Assembly (NCBI GenBank): GCA_031407985.1
Contig: JANOJB010000035.1
Span: 47,656-111,655, forward strand
Origin: FEN-1088 sp031407985
GTDB taxonomy: Bacteria > Myxococcota_A > Polyangia > Fen-1088
Reading direction: 5' to 3'
DNA: 64,000 nt
This document shows positions 41,771 through 49,729 of the stretch, piece by piece (position 1 is the first letter of the stretch; each line of letters opens with the position of its first letter). The notes below the pieces were generated by a model. That model saw only the letters and a list, made by a program, of their open reading frames with translations. It was not told the origin of the DNA and ran no database searches. Made by a program: the position numbers and the translations under genes.

Positions 41771-42632
41771 ACCGCTGCTGTCGTCAACGTCGAGGACCAC
41801 GGGGCCTGACCTACCGCTGCTGTTGTCCAAGGACGTGGCGGCGTTCGTCACCCACGGATTCCTGCGATTTGATGACATCGTGCCACCGCCCCTGTGTACC
41901 GGCGCGCTGGCTGAACTGGCCGCCGGCCTTGCCCCGACACCGTATGGGGCCCCGCGAGCCAACCCAGAAGCCGCATGGCCGGGACGCCCGCTCGAGGAAC
42001 TGTGGCTCGACTCCCCGGCGGTGGGTGCGGTCCTGCGCCTGCCCCGCGTGGCGAGCATCATTCAAAGCCTGGTCGGGCCCGAAGCCCGCTACGACCACCA
42101 CTACGCGCACGTCGTCCCGCCCCGCCAGCGATGGAGCCAATCCTGGCACGCGGACGCGATCCTGGACCCCCGCCCATTCGCGTTCGATATCCAACTGTTC
42201 TTCTTCTTCCACGACACCCCCCGCGAGGCCGGGGGCACGATGATCCTTCCCGGCAGTCACCTGCGCCGCGTGAACGAATCAGATATCGCCCGTTATCAGA
42301 ACTTCCGAGGGCAACTACCGACGGTGTGTCGGGCCGGAACCCTGCTGGTCTGCCACCACGGAATCTGGCATTGCGGGCAGCCGAACCACACCGACCAGCC
42401 GCGCACGATGTTCAAGCTGCGTGTCGGGCCTGCGGTCCGTCAGCTTCGCCTGTGGGACACACGCGACATCGACGATCCCGCGATCGCCGATACGATGCGC
42501 GCCAATCACCCGTGGACAGGCGGCGATGCCCGCCTAGAGATCGTCAACCGCATCAAGCTATGGCGATACCTGACGGGGAACGCGCGCTTCGACATCGACT
42601 ACTGGCTGACGCGAATCGAGAACCAACCGTAG
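41763..42632 (+). CDS. Phytanoyl-CoA dioxygenase (PhyH) family oxygenase
   Basis: A 289-residue Fe(II)/2-oxoglutarate dioxygenase. The iron ligands are in WHADA (His-x-Asp, about residues 131-133) and the distal His in HHGIWHCGQPNHT, followed by an Arg (RTMFKLRV) for 2-oxoglutarate. FFFFHDTPREAGGTMILPGSH is the typical core strand. PhyH-type enzymes hydroxylate small molecules or lipids; the substrate is unknown. The start GTG at 41763 overlaps the upstream small gene. It is convergent with the AAA-TPR gene. Confidence 0.92.
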   Translation: MSEPLLSSTSRTTGPDLPLLLSKDVAAFVTHGFLRFDDIVPPPLCTGALAELAAGLAPTPYGAPRANPEAAWPGRPLEELWLDSPAVGAVLRLPRVASIIQSLVGPEARYDHHYAHVVPPRQRWSQSWHADAILDPRPFAFDIQLFFFFHDTPREAGGTMILPGSHLRRVNESDIARYQNFRGQLPTVCRAGTLLVCHHGIWHCGQPNHTDQPRTMFKLRVGPAVRQLRLWDTRDIDDPAIADTMRANHPWTGGDARLEIVNRIKLWRYLTGNARFDIDYWLTRIENQP

Positions 42633-42645
42633 TCGACAGTGCCCC

Positions 42646-45318
42646 TCAGGAAACCGGGGGAGCGAGAAACGTGCTGGTCGCCAGGTCCCGCCCCCGGCCC
42701 CCACGGTGCGACGGTCCCGCCGTGCGTGCTCGGTTGTGAATCAGGTTCGCCTGCCGGCGCAATTCCTGGGCGGCGACCTTGCGTCCGCTTCGCTCTTCGT
42801 AGTCGGCGTAGGCACCGAACGCCCGTCCCAGCTCCAGCTCGGAGACCACGTTGCTCAGAATCTCGATCGCGCGATCGAACATCTCGCGCGCGCCACCCAG
42901 ATCCGAATCCCCCGGCGCACCCAGTCCGACCGCCGAGGCCAACACCCGCAGGGCCGCCCCCGCGACGGGAGGCGCGCCGATCTTCTCGGCCAACTCGAAC
43001 GCGGCGCGCGCTTCGTCCCGCGCTTCCACGGTTTCGCCGCGTGCCAGGTCGACCTCGGCAAGACCGCGCGAGGCCTCGCACAACAACAGCTTCGCGCCAA
43101 ACTGCTGGGCGATCTGCTTGGCTTCCACGAAATACGGCCGCGCCACCGCCGGGCGCGCCTCGACCATCCAGCAATCACCTATGGCGATCGCAATGCTGCA
43201 CTCGAACAACCGTTCGCCCAGCTCCCGGGCCAACGCCATGGCCTCGTCCAAAATCGCTACCGCCCGGTCCAGCCGGCCCAGATCACGCTCCAGGGCCCCC
43301 AACTCCAACAGAGAGGCCACCATGCCCTGCCTGTCTCCAGTCCTTCGGCGCAGCTCGATCGCCTGCCTGACGTGCCCCTCGGCGGCAACCAGATCGCCGG
43401 TCTCGTGCTCGACCTGCCCCATGCGCGCCAGCGCCAGCGCCTTGCCGCGATCGTCGCCCAGCTGATCGCGGAGCTGGTAGGCGGCGCGGTGACAGTCCAG
43501 CGACGCCTCGGGCTCGCCGCCCAGCAGATAGAACCGCCCGACGTCGTCCAGCGTCGCGGCGATGCCCGGCAAATCGCCCGCGATCTGGAACAGCTGGCGC
43601 GCGGTCTCCAGATGCGAGATGGCGGCACGATGCTCTCCCAGCGTGCCGTGCAGCCTGCCGATGCGACCGTGGGCCGCCCCACCCTTCGCCGGCAAATCCA
43701 ACCGCCACGCACAACGCAGCATCTCCTGAAAATGCGCCAGCGCCTCGCGTGTACGGCCCAGCCGCGCCGCCAGATCGCCGACGGCGTACAGCGCGTCCAT
43801 CCTGGCGACCGCGTCGTCCAGATCCAGCAACCGCACCGCCCGCAGGTACAACGTCCGCGCCCGCTCCAGCTCGACACGTCGCCGCGCATCGGCCGCCGCG
43901 GTCAGAAAACAGTAAGCCGCCCGTCGCGGATCGCCGCTGTCTTCGTACAGTTGCCCCAACATTTCGAAACGCACCTCGCGTCCCGCCCCGCCACGGCTCT
44001 CCAACCACTGGGCCGCGAAACGACGACGCCGGGCAAGCAACTGGGGTTCGGCACCCGCCAGCAGCAGGTTCACGTCCATCAGATGTTTGAACGCCCATTC
44101 CGCGTCACCCGGCAGACTGCTTTGGTCCGCCGCCACCAAGATGTCCCGTCCGGCCAGTTCAGCCAGCACGGACCGTATCTCGGGAATCGCCGCGTCCGGA
44201 CCAAAGACCGACGTCCCGTCCAGGGGCTCCGCGGCCAACCGGCCCAGTGCCACAACGCCCCCGGTCCAGAACACCGGTCCGAACGCGGCCGCCCGCGCCA
44301 GAAGCTCACGTTCGACCACGGTCAGACTGGCGACACGGCTTTGCGCGGCTTCCTCCGGCGCCAGATTCAGCGGTTGCGTCTCGGCCCGCTCGACGTCGAA
44401 CCACCAACCTTCCCCGGTCTCGGCGACCAGGACACCATGACGGGCGTAGACATGAAGAAGCTGCTCCAGCAAATGCGGATTGCCGCCCGATTCGACGGCG
44501 GCCCGGTCGACCAGGGCGGTCGGCAGGGGTTCTGGTCCAGAGGCATCCAGGATGGAACGAATCATCGCGTCGATGTCTCGCCGCCCCAGCGCCGCCGGCT
44601 CGACGCGCGTGTGGCTGCCATCGCCGCGTCCCCAATCGGGTCGGCGCAGCAACAGGTCGGGCCGCGCCGTCGCGACGAACACCACGGCCGCTTCCCCCAG
44701 CTCGCTGGCGATCTGTTCCAGAATGTCCAAAGAATCATCGTCGGCCAGATGCAGATCGTCGACGGCCAGGACCAGAGGCGACTGCTGCGCGTCCTGTTCA
44801 AGGAAGCGGCACAGGACCGCCCGGGCCAGATCCGCCCCCTGCCGTGGCGTCCCCGCCAGGGCATGCGACAACGGACTCTCGCGCAGGTCGAACCCCAGAA
44901 ATCGTCCCAATAGCGACGAGATCTCCGCCACCCGCCGGTCGGCGAACACGTTCTGCATCTGGTTCCGAAACTGCACCAGGGCGGCCTCGGGTCCCATCTG
45001 GGGGCTGATACCGAAGCGTTTTCGCAACAATGCCCCTATCAGATTTCCGTCGCCGGCCGCCGCGATCCCCGGCACCGACAAAGCCACCCGCACCACACGC
45101 AATCCGGGCCCTTGCACCTCCGCCAGCCACTCGGCAAGCAGCCTGGTCTTGCCAATTCCCAGCGGCGCGACGACGGTGACCACCTGAGGCGCGCGAAACC
45201 GGACGGCCCGATCCAATGCCGCGTCGAGAGCCTGAAACTCCGACTCGCGACCGACGAAATCGGCGGGCTGAAGTACGCCCGTCCACCCGGGTACCCGCTC
45301 CTGCCCTTCAACGTCCAT
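42646..45318 (-). CDS. AAA ATPase with C-terminal tetratricopeptide repeats
   Basis: An 890-residue STAND-type ATPase. The ATPase module covers about 12-300: FVGRESEFQALDAALDRA, Walker A APLGIGKTRLL and Walker B LVLAVDDLHLADDD. A winged-helix-like middle region follows, then TPR-like repeats from about 470 to 860 (LYAVGDLAARLGRTREALAH, GRIGRLHGTLGEHRAAISHL, LARMGQVEHETGDLVAAEGH). In myxobacteria this module often sits C-terminal to a Ser/Thr kinase, but here no kinase is encoded. There is no DNA-binding helix-turn-helix at the C-terminus. The ATG at 45318 is preferred because the ATPase domain begins soon after. Likely a signalling scaffold; the partner is unknown. Confidence 0.9.
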   Translation of the reverse strand: MDVEGQERVPGWTGVLQPADFVGRESEFQALDAALDRAVRFRAPQVVTVVAPLGIGKTRLLAEWLAEVQGPGLRVVRVALSVPGIAAAGDGNLIGALLRKRFGISPQMGPEAALVQFRNQMQNVFADRRVAEISSLLGRFLGFDLRESPLSHALAGTPRQGADLARAVLCRFLEQDAQQSPLVLAVDDLHLADDDSLDILEQIASELGEAAVVFVATARPDLLLRRPDWGRGDGSHTRVEPAALGRRDIDAMIRSILDASGPEPLPTALVDRAAVESGGNPHLLEQLLHVYARHGVLVAETGEGWWFDVERAETQPLNLAPEEAAQSRVASLTVVERELLARAAAFGPVFWTGGVVALGRLAAEPLDGTSVFGPDAAIPEIRSVLAELAGRDILVAADQSSLPGDAEWAFKHLMDVNLLLAGAEPQLLARRRRFAAQWLESRGGAGREVRFEMLGQLYEDSGDPRRAAYCFLTAAADARRRVELERARTLYLRAVRLLDLDDAVARMDALYAVGDLAARLGRTREALAHFQEMLRCAWRLDLPAKGGAAHGRIGRLHGTLGEHRAAISHLETARQLFQIAGDLPGIAATLDDVGRFYLLGGEPEASLDCHRAAYQLRDQLGDDRGKALALARMGQVEHETGDLVAAEGHVRQAIELRRRTGDRQGMVASLLELGALERDLGRLDRAVAILDEAMALARELGERLFECSIAIAIGDCWMVEARPAVARPYFVEAKQIAQQFGAKLLLCEASRGLAEVDLARGETVEARDEARAAFELAEKIGAPPVAGAALRVLASAVGLGAPGDSDLGGAREMFDRAIEILSNVVSELELGRAFGAYADYEERSGRKVAAQELRRQANLIHNRARTAGPSHRGGRGRDLATSTFLAPPVS

Positions 45319-45520
45319 GACCCAAGTAAACGCTCGCCCACCGTGGCCGTCCAAAAAACTCCCAATCCAGAATTCAGGTTCGACGCGGCCACGCAAGACG
45401 ATAGTCGCAAGAACACAAGCAATACCGATCAGATACCAGACAAGTCCAATCTATTGGTTGATGTCTTCAAGCTGATCGGGCGTCACGCCTTCCGACAGTG
45501 CGCTCCACTCGCCAAGACCA

Positions 45521-45558
45521 TCCGACGCTGTCCGACGCTTCCGACGCTATCCGACGCC
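45521..45558. repeat. 9-10 bp tandem repeat
   Basis: Four near-identical units of TCCGACGCT(G/T/A) in tandem, downstream of the 78-residue protein gene and upstream of the AAA-TPR gene. Its last bases overlap the end of the 78-residue gene. Confidence 0.8.
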
Positions 45559-45783
45559 GAAATCGATGATCATCACCCCACGCTTGGGCTGATCGTCGTC
45601 CTTGTCATCTGTATCGCCCTGATCGGAGCGGTCTTTTTCCTCCCGCTCCCGCTCCTCGTTCCGTTTCCGCCACTGCTCGCCTCGCTCGTCATGAGAGGGG
45701 ATCTCCAATTGAGGCCGCTCACTTCGCCGGCGTTCGTCCTCCTCCCGGCGACGGATCTGTTCGATGATCCAGGGCTCGAGCAT
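45547..45783 (-). CDS. Small charged protein of the myxobacterial MLxPWIIE..RRRE type
   Basis: A 78-residue, highly charged protein starting MLEPWIIEQIRRREEDERR. A short hydrophobic helix is followed by an Arg/Glu/Asp-rich, probably disordered region, and the end is RGVMIIDFGVG. From memory, very similar small proteins with the same two ends occur widely in myxobacteria; their function is unknown. GGAGAGG precedes the ATG at about 9 nt. It appears monocistronic. Confidence 0.8.
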   Translation of the reverse strand: MLEPWIIEQIRRREEDERRRSERPQLEIPSHDERGEQWRKRNEEREREEKDRSDQGDTDDKDDDQPKRGVMIIDFGVG

Positions 45784-45960
45784 GTTGTTGGGCCTCTCCT
45801 ACGTCCTGCAATATCGCTGCCGCCTAGTCAAGATCGGCAATTAGCTCCATCAACCTTAGCTGGAAATATCCCAAGCGATCACGGTCTCTTGTCGCTTACG
45901 GAAATTTTTGCGACGTCCATCGCGCCGATTCACTTTCACCACACCGACTATCCGCCGACG

Positions 45961-46689
45961 TCACCTGGCGTCATCGATCCTCCAGACGCCATCCTCAAAC
46001 ACGAAACGCACCTCGCCTTCTCCTCTTGCGTCACGCGCGGCGCCTTGCACGTCGGCTCTGCGGCCATCTGAACCGTAGGGCATATGCGCCTCGGTTCCGA
46101 GATCGATGATTGGTTTGTCCAGGTTCTCCCGCAGGATCCGCAGTATCTGCCTCTGTGAACCCGATCCTCCCCCCTCCCAATACGCACGTAGGCTCTCCTC
46201 GGTTACAGAGGGCCGGTGGCGCGCGGGGACCAAGCGCAAAACGACGTCATACCGCCGTTGCTCGACCGCGCGCACCAAGGTTCGCAGCGCGGCCCGCGGC
46301 GATTGTTGACCAAACGGCACCAAAGGATGGTCATCCAGCTTCCATCCGGCTCCACCGTCCGACACCAGGATAAGGCGCTGCCCTGCCCGCGTCTCCACGA
46401 CGGCACGCGTGGAGCCCGAAAAACTCTCCCGCGACAAGGCAGCCGCGTCGGCGTTGATCGTCTGACGCTCGGCCTCGATCTCGGCGCGAAATTTCGCCAG
46501 CGGAACCCGCCGCCGGTAGTCGTCGGACATCAATCCGTAGGCGTGTTCCCAACGACCCAGCGTCACGCTGGTTGCAAACGTACGAACGACGTCGGAGGGC
46601 GTGGCCGCGCGATGAGCGCAGCCCGGTGCAAAACCGATCCCAATTAGGGCCAGCATGGCGCAAGCGCCGGTCCACGCCCGACGTTTCAC
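45961..46689 (-). CDS. Hypothetical lipoprotein, last gene of the envelope cluster
   Basis: A 242-residue lipoprotein with lipobox FAPGC (Cys24). The body has a helical N-terminal half (VRTFATSVTLGRWEHAYGLM, similar to NTF2-like/DUF4878 folds) and a second similar half (LRTLVRAVEQRRYDVVLRLV), so it may be a tandem of two related domains, each followed by beta strands (VSDGGAGWKLDD and FVFEDGVWRIDD). The start GTG overlaps the stop of the preceding gene (GTGA). Function unknown; probable periplasmic or outer-membrane lipoprotein co-expressed with the bam-lol genes. Confidence 0.8.
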   Translation of the reverse strand: MKRRAWTGACAMLALIGIGFAPGCAHRAATPSDVVRTFATSVTLGRWEHAYGLMSDDYRRRVPLAKFRAEIEAERQTINADAAALSRESFSGSTRAVVETRAGQRLILVSDGGAGWKLDDHPLVPFGQQSPRAALRTLVRAVEQRRYDVVLRLVPARHRPSVTEESLRAYWEGGGSGSQRQILRILRENLDKPIIDLGTEAHMPYGSDGRRADVQGAARDARGEGEVRFVFEDGVWRIDDAR

Positions 46690-48494
46690 GGCGTCACGGA
46701 CAGGCTGTATCGATCCCGCGCGTTCGCGCCACGACCAGAGGCCTCGCGAACCTGGATCAGACAGCAGCCATCCGTTCCAGGATTCACCCGCGTCGGAGCC
46801 GATGAGTCACCCCCGGTTCGAAACCTGGTGAGTTCCTTACCTGTCGTCGTCTGAACGCGGGCCTCCAGGTTCAGTCCCGCAATCCCGCGCAGCGACACCG
46901 CCAACGAGCCCGATGGCCCCACCGGGGTCTGGGTCAGCCAGAAGTCGACATCTCCCCGGGGAAAACAAAGGCCCATGCCCGTCACGGCATCCGGCAGCGG
47001 GGTCGCCAGCGCCGTCGTCCCGTTCGGTTCGCGTTCGCCGCCGGCCTCCAGGGGGCGGCTGGTGGTGCGAATCTTGTATTGCTCGTCGAGGTTGCCGTCG
47101 CCCTTCCCGGCCGAGAGCCGCACGAGGACCGATGCCGCGACGTACAGATTGGCAAGGCGTTCCGCTTCCCGTCGCTTGCCCGCGTCGATCTTGGTGATCA
47201 CGGTTCCGTCTTCGCCGATGACCTCGATCTTCAGATCCACGCGCTCGGGCGGGGTCACCTCGAAATCCAGTTCGACCGGCATGGCGGCGTTGTAGCGGTA
47301 GACGTCGACATCCCCGGGGCCCAGGTACCCCAGGAAGTTTCCATCGCCGATCGGTACCGCGTGCGCGGGGGTGTCGTTTGGCTCCAACTCGGCGTCGGCC
47401 TTGGCTTCCTCGGAGCGCAGACGCAGGTTGTAACGCGCGTCCAGGTTTCGTCCCGATTCGGCGCGAACCACCACGAACATGCTTGGTTCCGACGACGGGA
47501 GGCGAATGTTGCGAATCGCGACGCGATCACCTTTTCGGCCGCGTTGTTCGATCATCTTGTGTTCGACCGAGTCCAGAATGCTGACCGACGCGGCCACACC
47601 GTCGGGGGGATCAAGGTCGACGGACAACACACTGCCCTCCGGCAACCCGCTGACGGGCAAGCGAAACCAGTCCTCGTCACGACGCCAACCCAGGTAGCCA
47701 GACACGTCACCGCCGGGAACCACGTCACCGGCCAGGGAGCCCTTCCCGTTCGGCTCTATTTCGTCGCCCGGATCAAAAGCCAACAGACGAACGGTCAACC
47801 GGTAGGCGGCGGTTCCCAGCGATCCCACGGTGCCGGCACCAACACCTATGCCAGCAACGCCACCGGTGCCGTTGGCGTTGCCCACGCCGGCAACCCCCGG
47901 ATCGCGGCGTGGTTTCCCTGTCCCGGCAGGTCCGCTTCCCGTCGCGGTCGATGCCAAGGCTGGCTTCACGCGCACGAAGTAGGTACCCGGAATGACCGCC
48001 AGGTTGGCAATGCCTTCCATCTCACCCGGCGTCGTCCCGACCGACGCGATCAGCACCCGCCCCTGATCGTCCATCGCGTCGATCGAGATCGCCAGTGACG
48101 GATCCGGTCTTACGTCGATGGCCAACCGTTGCCGGGGCGGCGCCGCGGCACCATCGGCTTCAGCGGTAACCACCGCCGGGGGTGGAACCACGATCCGAAA
48201 CAGGTCCACGTCCTTGGCCTTGGCTCCCGGCGGGGAAACCAGATGCCCCGCGATACCCACCGCGGACGTGCTGGTCGGGGCCAGTGCTTGGGCGTTCGCC
48301 AGCAGGTCGTTTGGTTCCACCTCGTCCGACAGGGTCAGCCCCGGCTCGGTCGTCGTTTCCGGCGCCAGCACCACCGCCGCGCCATCGGGCCTGGGCGGAA
48401 GCCGCGATCGGCGACAACCGGACAGCGCCCAGGTCGCGGAGAGCAGCAGCAACCCCATTCCCGCCGCCCGAACCAGACCGCGGCTTGTCGGCAA
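46686..48494 (-). CDS. Lipoprotein with repeated pre-peptidase C-terminal-like domains
   Basis: A 602-residue lipoprotein with lipobox ALSGC. It contains at least four beta-sandwich repeats, each marked by an EPND/EPNG motif (VEPNDLLANAQAL, IEPNGKGSLA, LEPNDTPAHAVPI, REPNGTTALATPL) and a following DVDxF/DxDW segment (KDVDLFRI, DEDWFRLPV, GDVDVYRY, GDVDFWLT). This is the PPC domain pattern seen in secreted peptidases, but no peptidase domain is present. A Gly-rich linker (GVGNANGTGGVAGIGVGAG) separates repeats. I chose the TTG at 48494, 4 nt after the fabZ stop, because it gives a normal signal peptide; an ATG at 48458 is the alternative. It may be an envelope scaffold; the role is unknown. 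Confidence 0.85.
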   Translation of the reverse strand: MPTSRGLVRAAGMGLLLLSATWALSGCRRSRLPPRPDGAAVVLAPETTTEPGLTLSDEVEPNDLLANAQALAPTSTSAVGIAGHLVSPPGAKAKDVDLFRIVVPPPAVVTAEADGAAAPPRQRLAIDVRPDPSLAISIDAMDDQGRVLIASVGTTPGEMEGIANLAVIPGTYFVRVKPALASTATGSGPAGTGKPRRDPGVAGVGNANGTGGVAGIGVGAGTVGSLGTAAYRLTVRLLAFDPGDEIEPNGKGSLAGDVVPGGDVSGYLGWRRDEDWFRLPVSGLPEGSVLSVDLDPPDGVAASVSILDSVEHKMIEQRGRKGDRVAIRNIRLPSSEPSMFVVVRAESGRNLDARYNLRLRSEEAKADAELEPNDTPAHAVPIGDGNFLGYLGPGDVDVYRYNAAMPVELDFEVTPPERVDLKIEVIGEDGTVITKIDAGKRREAERLANLYVAASVLVRLSAGKGDGNLDEQYKIRTTSRPLEAGGEREPNGTTALATPLPDAVTGMGLCFPRGDVDFWLTQTPVGPSGSLAVSLRGIAGLNLEARVQTTTGKELTRFRTGGDSSAPTRVNPGTDGCCLIQVREASGRGANARDRYSLSVTP

Positions 48495-48498
48495 CTTG

Positions 48499-48999
48499 TT
48501 ACGTCCCGTCTGCGGGATCCGCGGCAACCGGGGTGCCTTTGTCGGAATCCGCCGGTTTTGGCTTGGGCTGGATGCTGGCCATGAATTCGGCTTCAGCGAC
48601 CACCACGCCACCGACCTTGGCCTCGCCCCGCATCTTCCAAATCGCACCGCCCTTGCGAAGCGGCGTGACCACCAGTGTCAGCTGATCCCCAGGCACCACC
48701 GGCTTGCGAAACTTCGCCTTGTCGATCGACATGAAGTAAATAACCTGTCTCTCGGGATCGAACTTGGTCAAGCGAGCGGCGTAAAGCGCCCCCGCCTGGG
48801 CCAGCGCCTCGATGATCAGTACGCCCGGCATCACGGGATGTCCTGGAAAGTGCCCCTCGAAGTGGGGCTCGTTCCGACTGACCAACTTGGTGGCGACGAT
48901 TCGATCGTCGTCTATTTCCTCGACCCGATCGACCAGCAGAAACGGATAACGGTGCGGCAGCACCCGCTCTATGGCGCGGATGTCATACGCGGCCGTCAT
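48499..48999 (-). CDS. fabZ: 3-hydroxyacyl-[acyl-carrier-protein] dehydratase
   Basis: A 166-residue hot-dog-fold dehydratase of fatty acid elongation. The active-site helix and His motif HFEGHFPGHPVMPGVLIIEA is present, as are LPHRYPFLLVDRV and the conserved YFMSIDKAKFR strand. A short Pro/Lys-rich C-terminal tail extends beyond the usual end. It converts (3R)-hydroxyacyl-ACP to trans-2-enoyl-ACP in the cytosol. In proteobacteria fabZ often lies between lpxD and lpxA near bamA; here skp is upstream by 44 bp and no lpx gene flanks it. Confidence 0.96.
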   Translation of the reverse strand: MTAAYDIRAIERVLPHRYPFLLVDRVEEIDDDRIVATKLVSRNEPHFEGHFPGHPVMPGVLIIEALAQAGALYAARLTKFDPERQVIYFMSIDKAKFRKPVVPGDQLTLVVTPLRKGGAIWKMRGEAKVGGVVVAEAEFMASIQPKPKPADSDKGTPVAADPADGT

Positions 49000-49043
49000 G
49001 TTTCTGCCATGTCCCCTGTCCGACGTTTACCCTGCGCGCCGGT

Positions 49044-49640
49044 CTATTTCTTCGCGGGAATCGACACCTTCGCTGGCGTAGGCGTCTTCGCGGCGCCGGC
49101 ACCCGAGGCCGCTGTCGCGGGTGTCGCGCCCTCACCCGAGTTGTAGCGACGAATCAGCTCGTTGGTCAGATCGAGGTGTGGCTTAGCGAACAGGACCGCG
49201 GACTGCTGGCGGTCGAGGACCATCGTGAAGTTCTCGGCGGTGGCGATCTTGGTGATGATCTTGCTCATCCGCTCGAAAATCTTCGCCGTCGCCTCCTGCT
49301 CCTTGCCGCTGAGGTCCTGCTGGTGGCGCATGTATGTCTGCTGAACCTTCTGCATGCGCTCTTGCAACTCGGATTCCTTCTCGCGCACCTTTTCGGCGGG
49401 CAACAAGGTCTTCTTCTTGTTCAGGTCCTCGATATCCTTCTTCAAAGTCTCCTGCTGCTCGTCCAGCTCTTTCTGCTTGGCATCGAAGATCTTCTTCAGG
49501 TTGGCCTTGGCCTTGCGACCGTCCTCCGTCTCGTTCAACGCGCGCTGCAGATCCACGTAGCCGAGTTTCACCTCTTCGGCGTGTGCGGCGATCGGCGAGG
49601 AAGCGAGCAAGAAAGTTCCCAAAAGTAACCAGCGCGTCAT
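49044..49640 (-). CDS. ompH: Periplasmic chaperone OmpH/Skp family
   Basis: A 198-residue exported protein. The signal peptide (about 1-21, ending AAHAEE) is followed by KLGYVDLQRALNETEDGRKA, the family start, and a long coiled coil to about 130 (Lys/Glu/Gln-rich). The C-terminal extension is Ala/Pro-rich. Skp binds unfolded outer-membrane proteins for delivery to BamA, whose gene is just upstream. Two ATGs (49646 and 49640) compete; the AAAGGAG at 49648-49654 is 7 nt from the second and only 1 nt from the first, so I chose 49640. Confidence 0.92.
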   Translation of the reverse strand: MTRWLLLGTFLLASSPIAAHAEEVKLGYVDLQRALNETEDGRKAKANLKKIFDAKQKELDEQQETLKKDIEDLNKKKTLLPAEKVREKESELQERMQKVQQTYMRHQQDLSGKEQEATAKIFERMSKIITKIATAENFTMVLDRQQSAVLFAKPHLDLTNELIRRYNSGEGATPATAASGAGAAKTPTPAKVSIPAKK

Positions 49641-49729
49641 GTCCATTCTCCTTTGACCGGCGACAACTAGCAGATATTCGGCCCGATCGCGAGGGAATAC
49701 ACCCCAGGCGGCGGGTGGGCCCCCCCCAT

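Noticed and set aside
42706..44913. 735-residue plus-strand open frame
   Set aside because: Antisense to the AAA-TPR ATPase; Gln/Arg-rich with no domain, a typical shadow frame.
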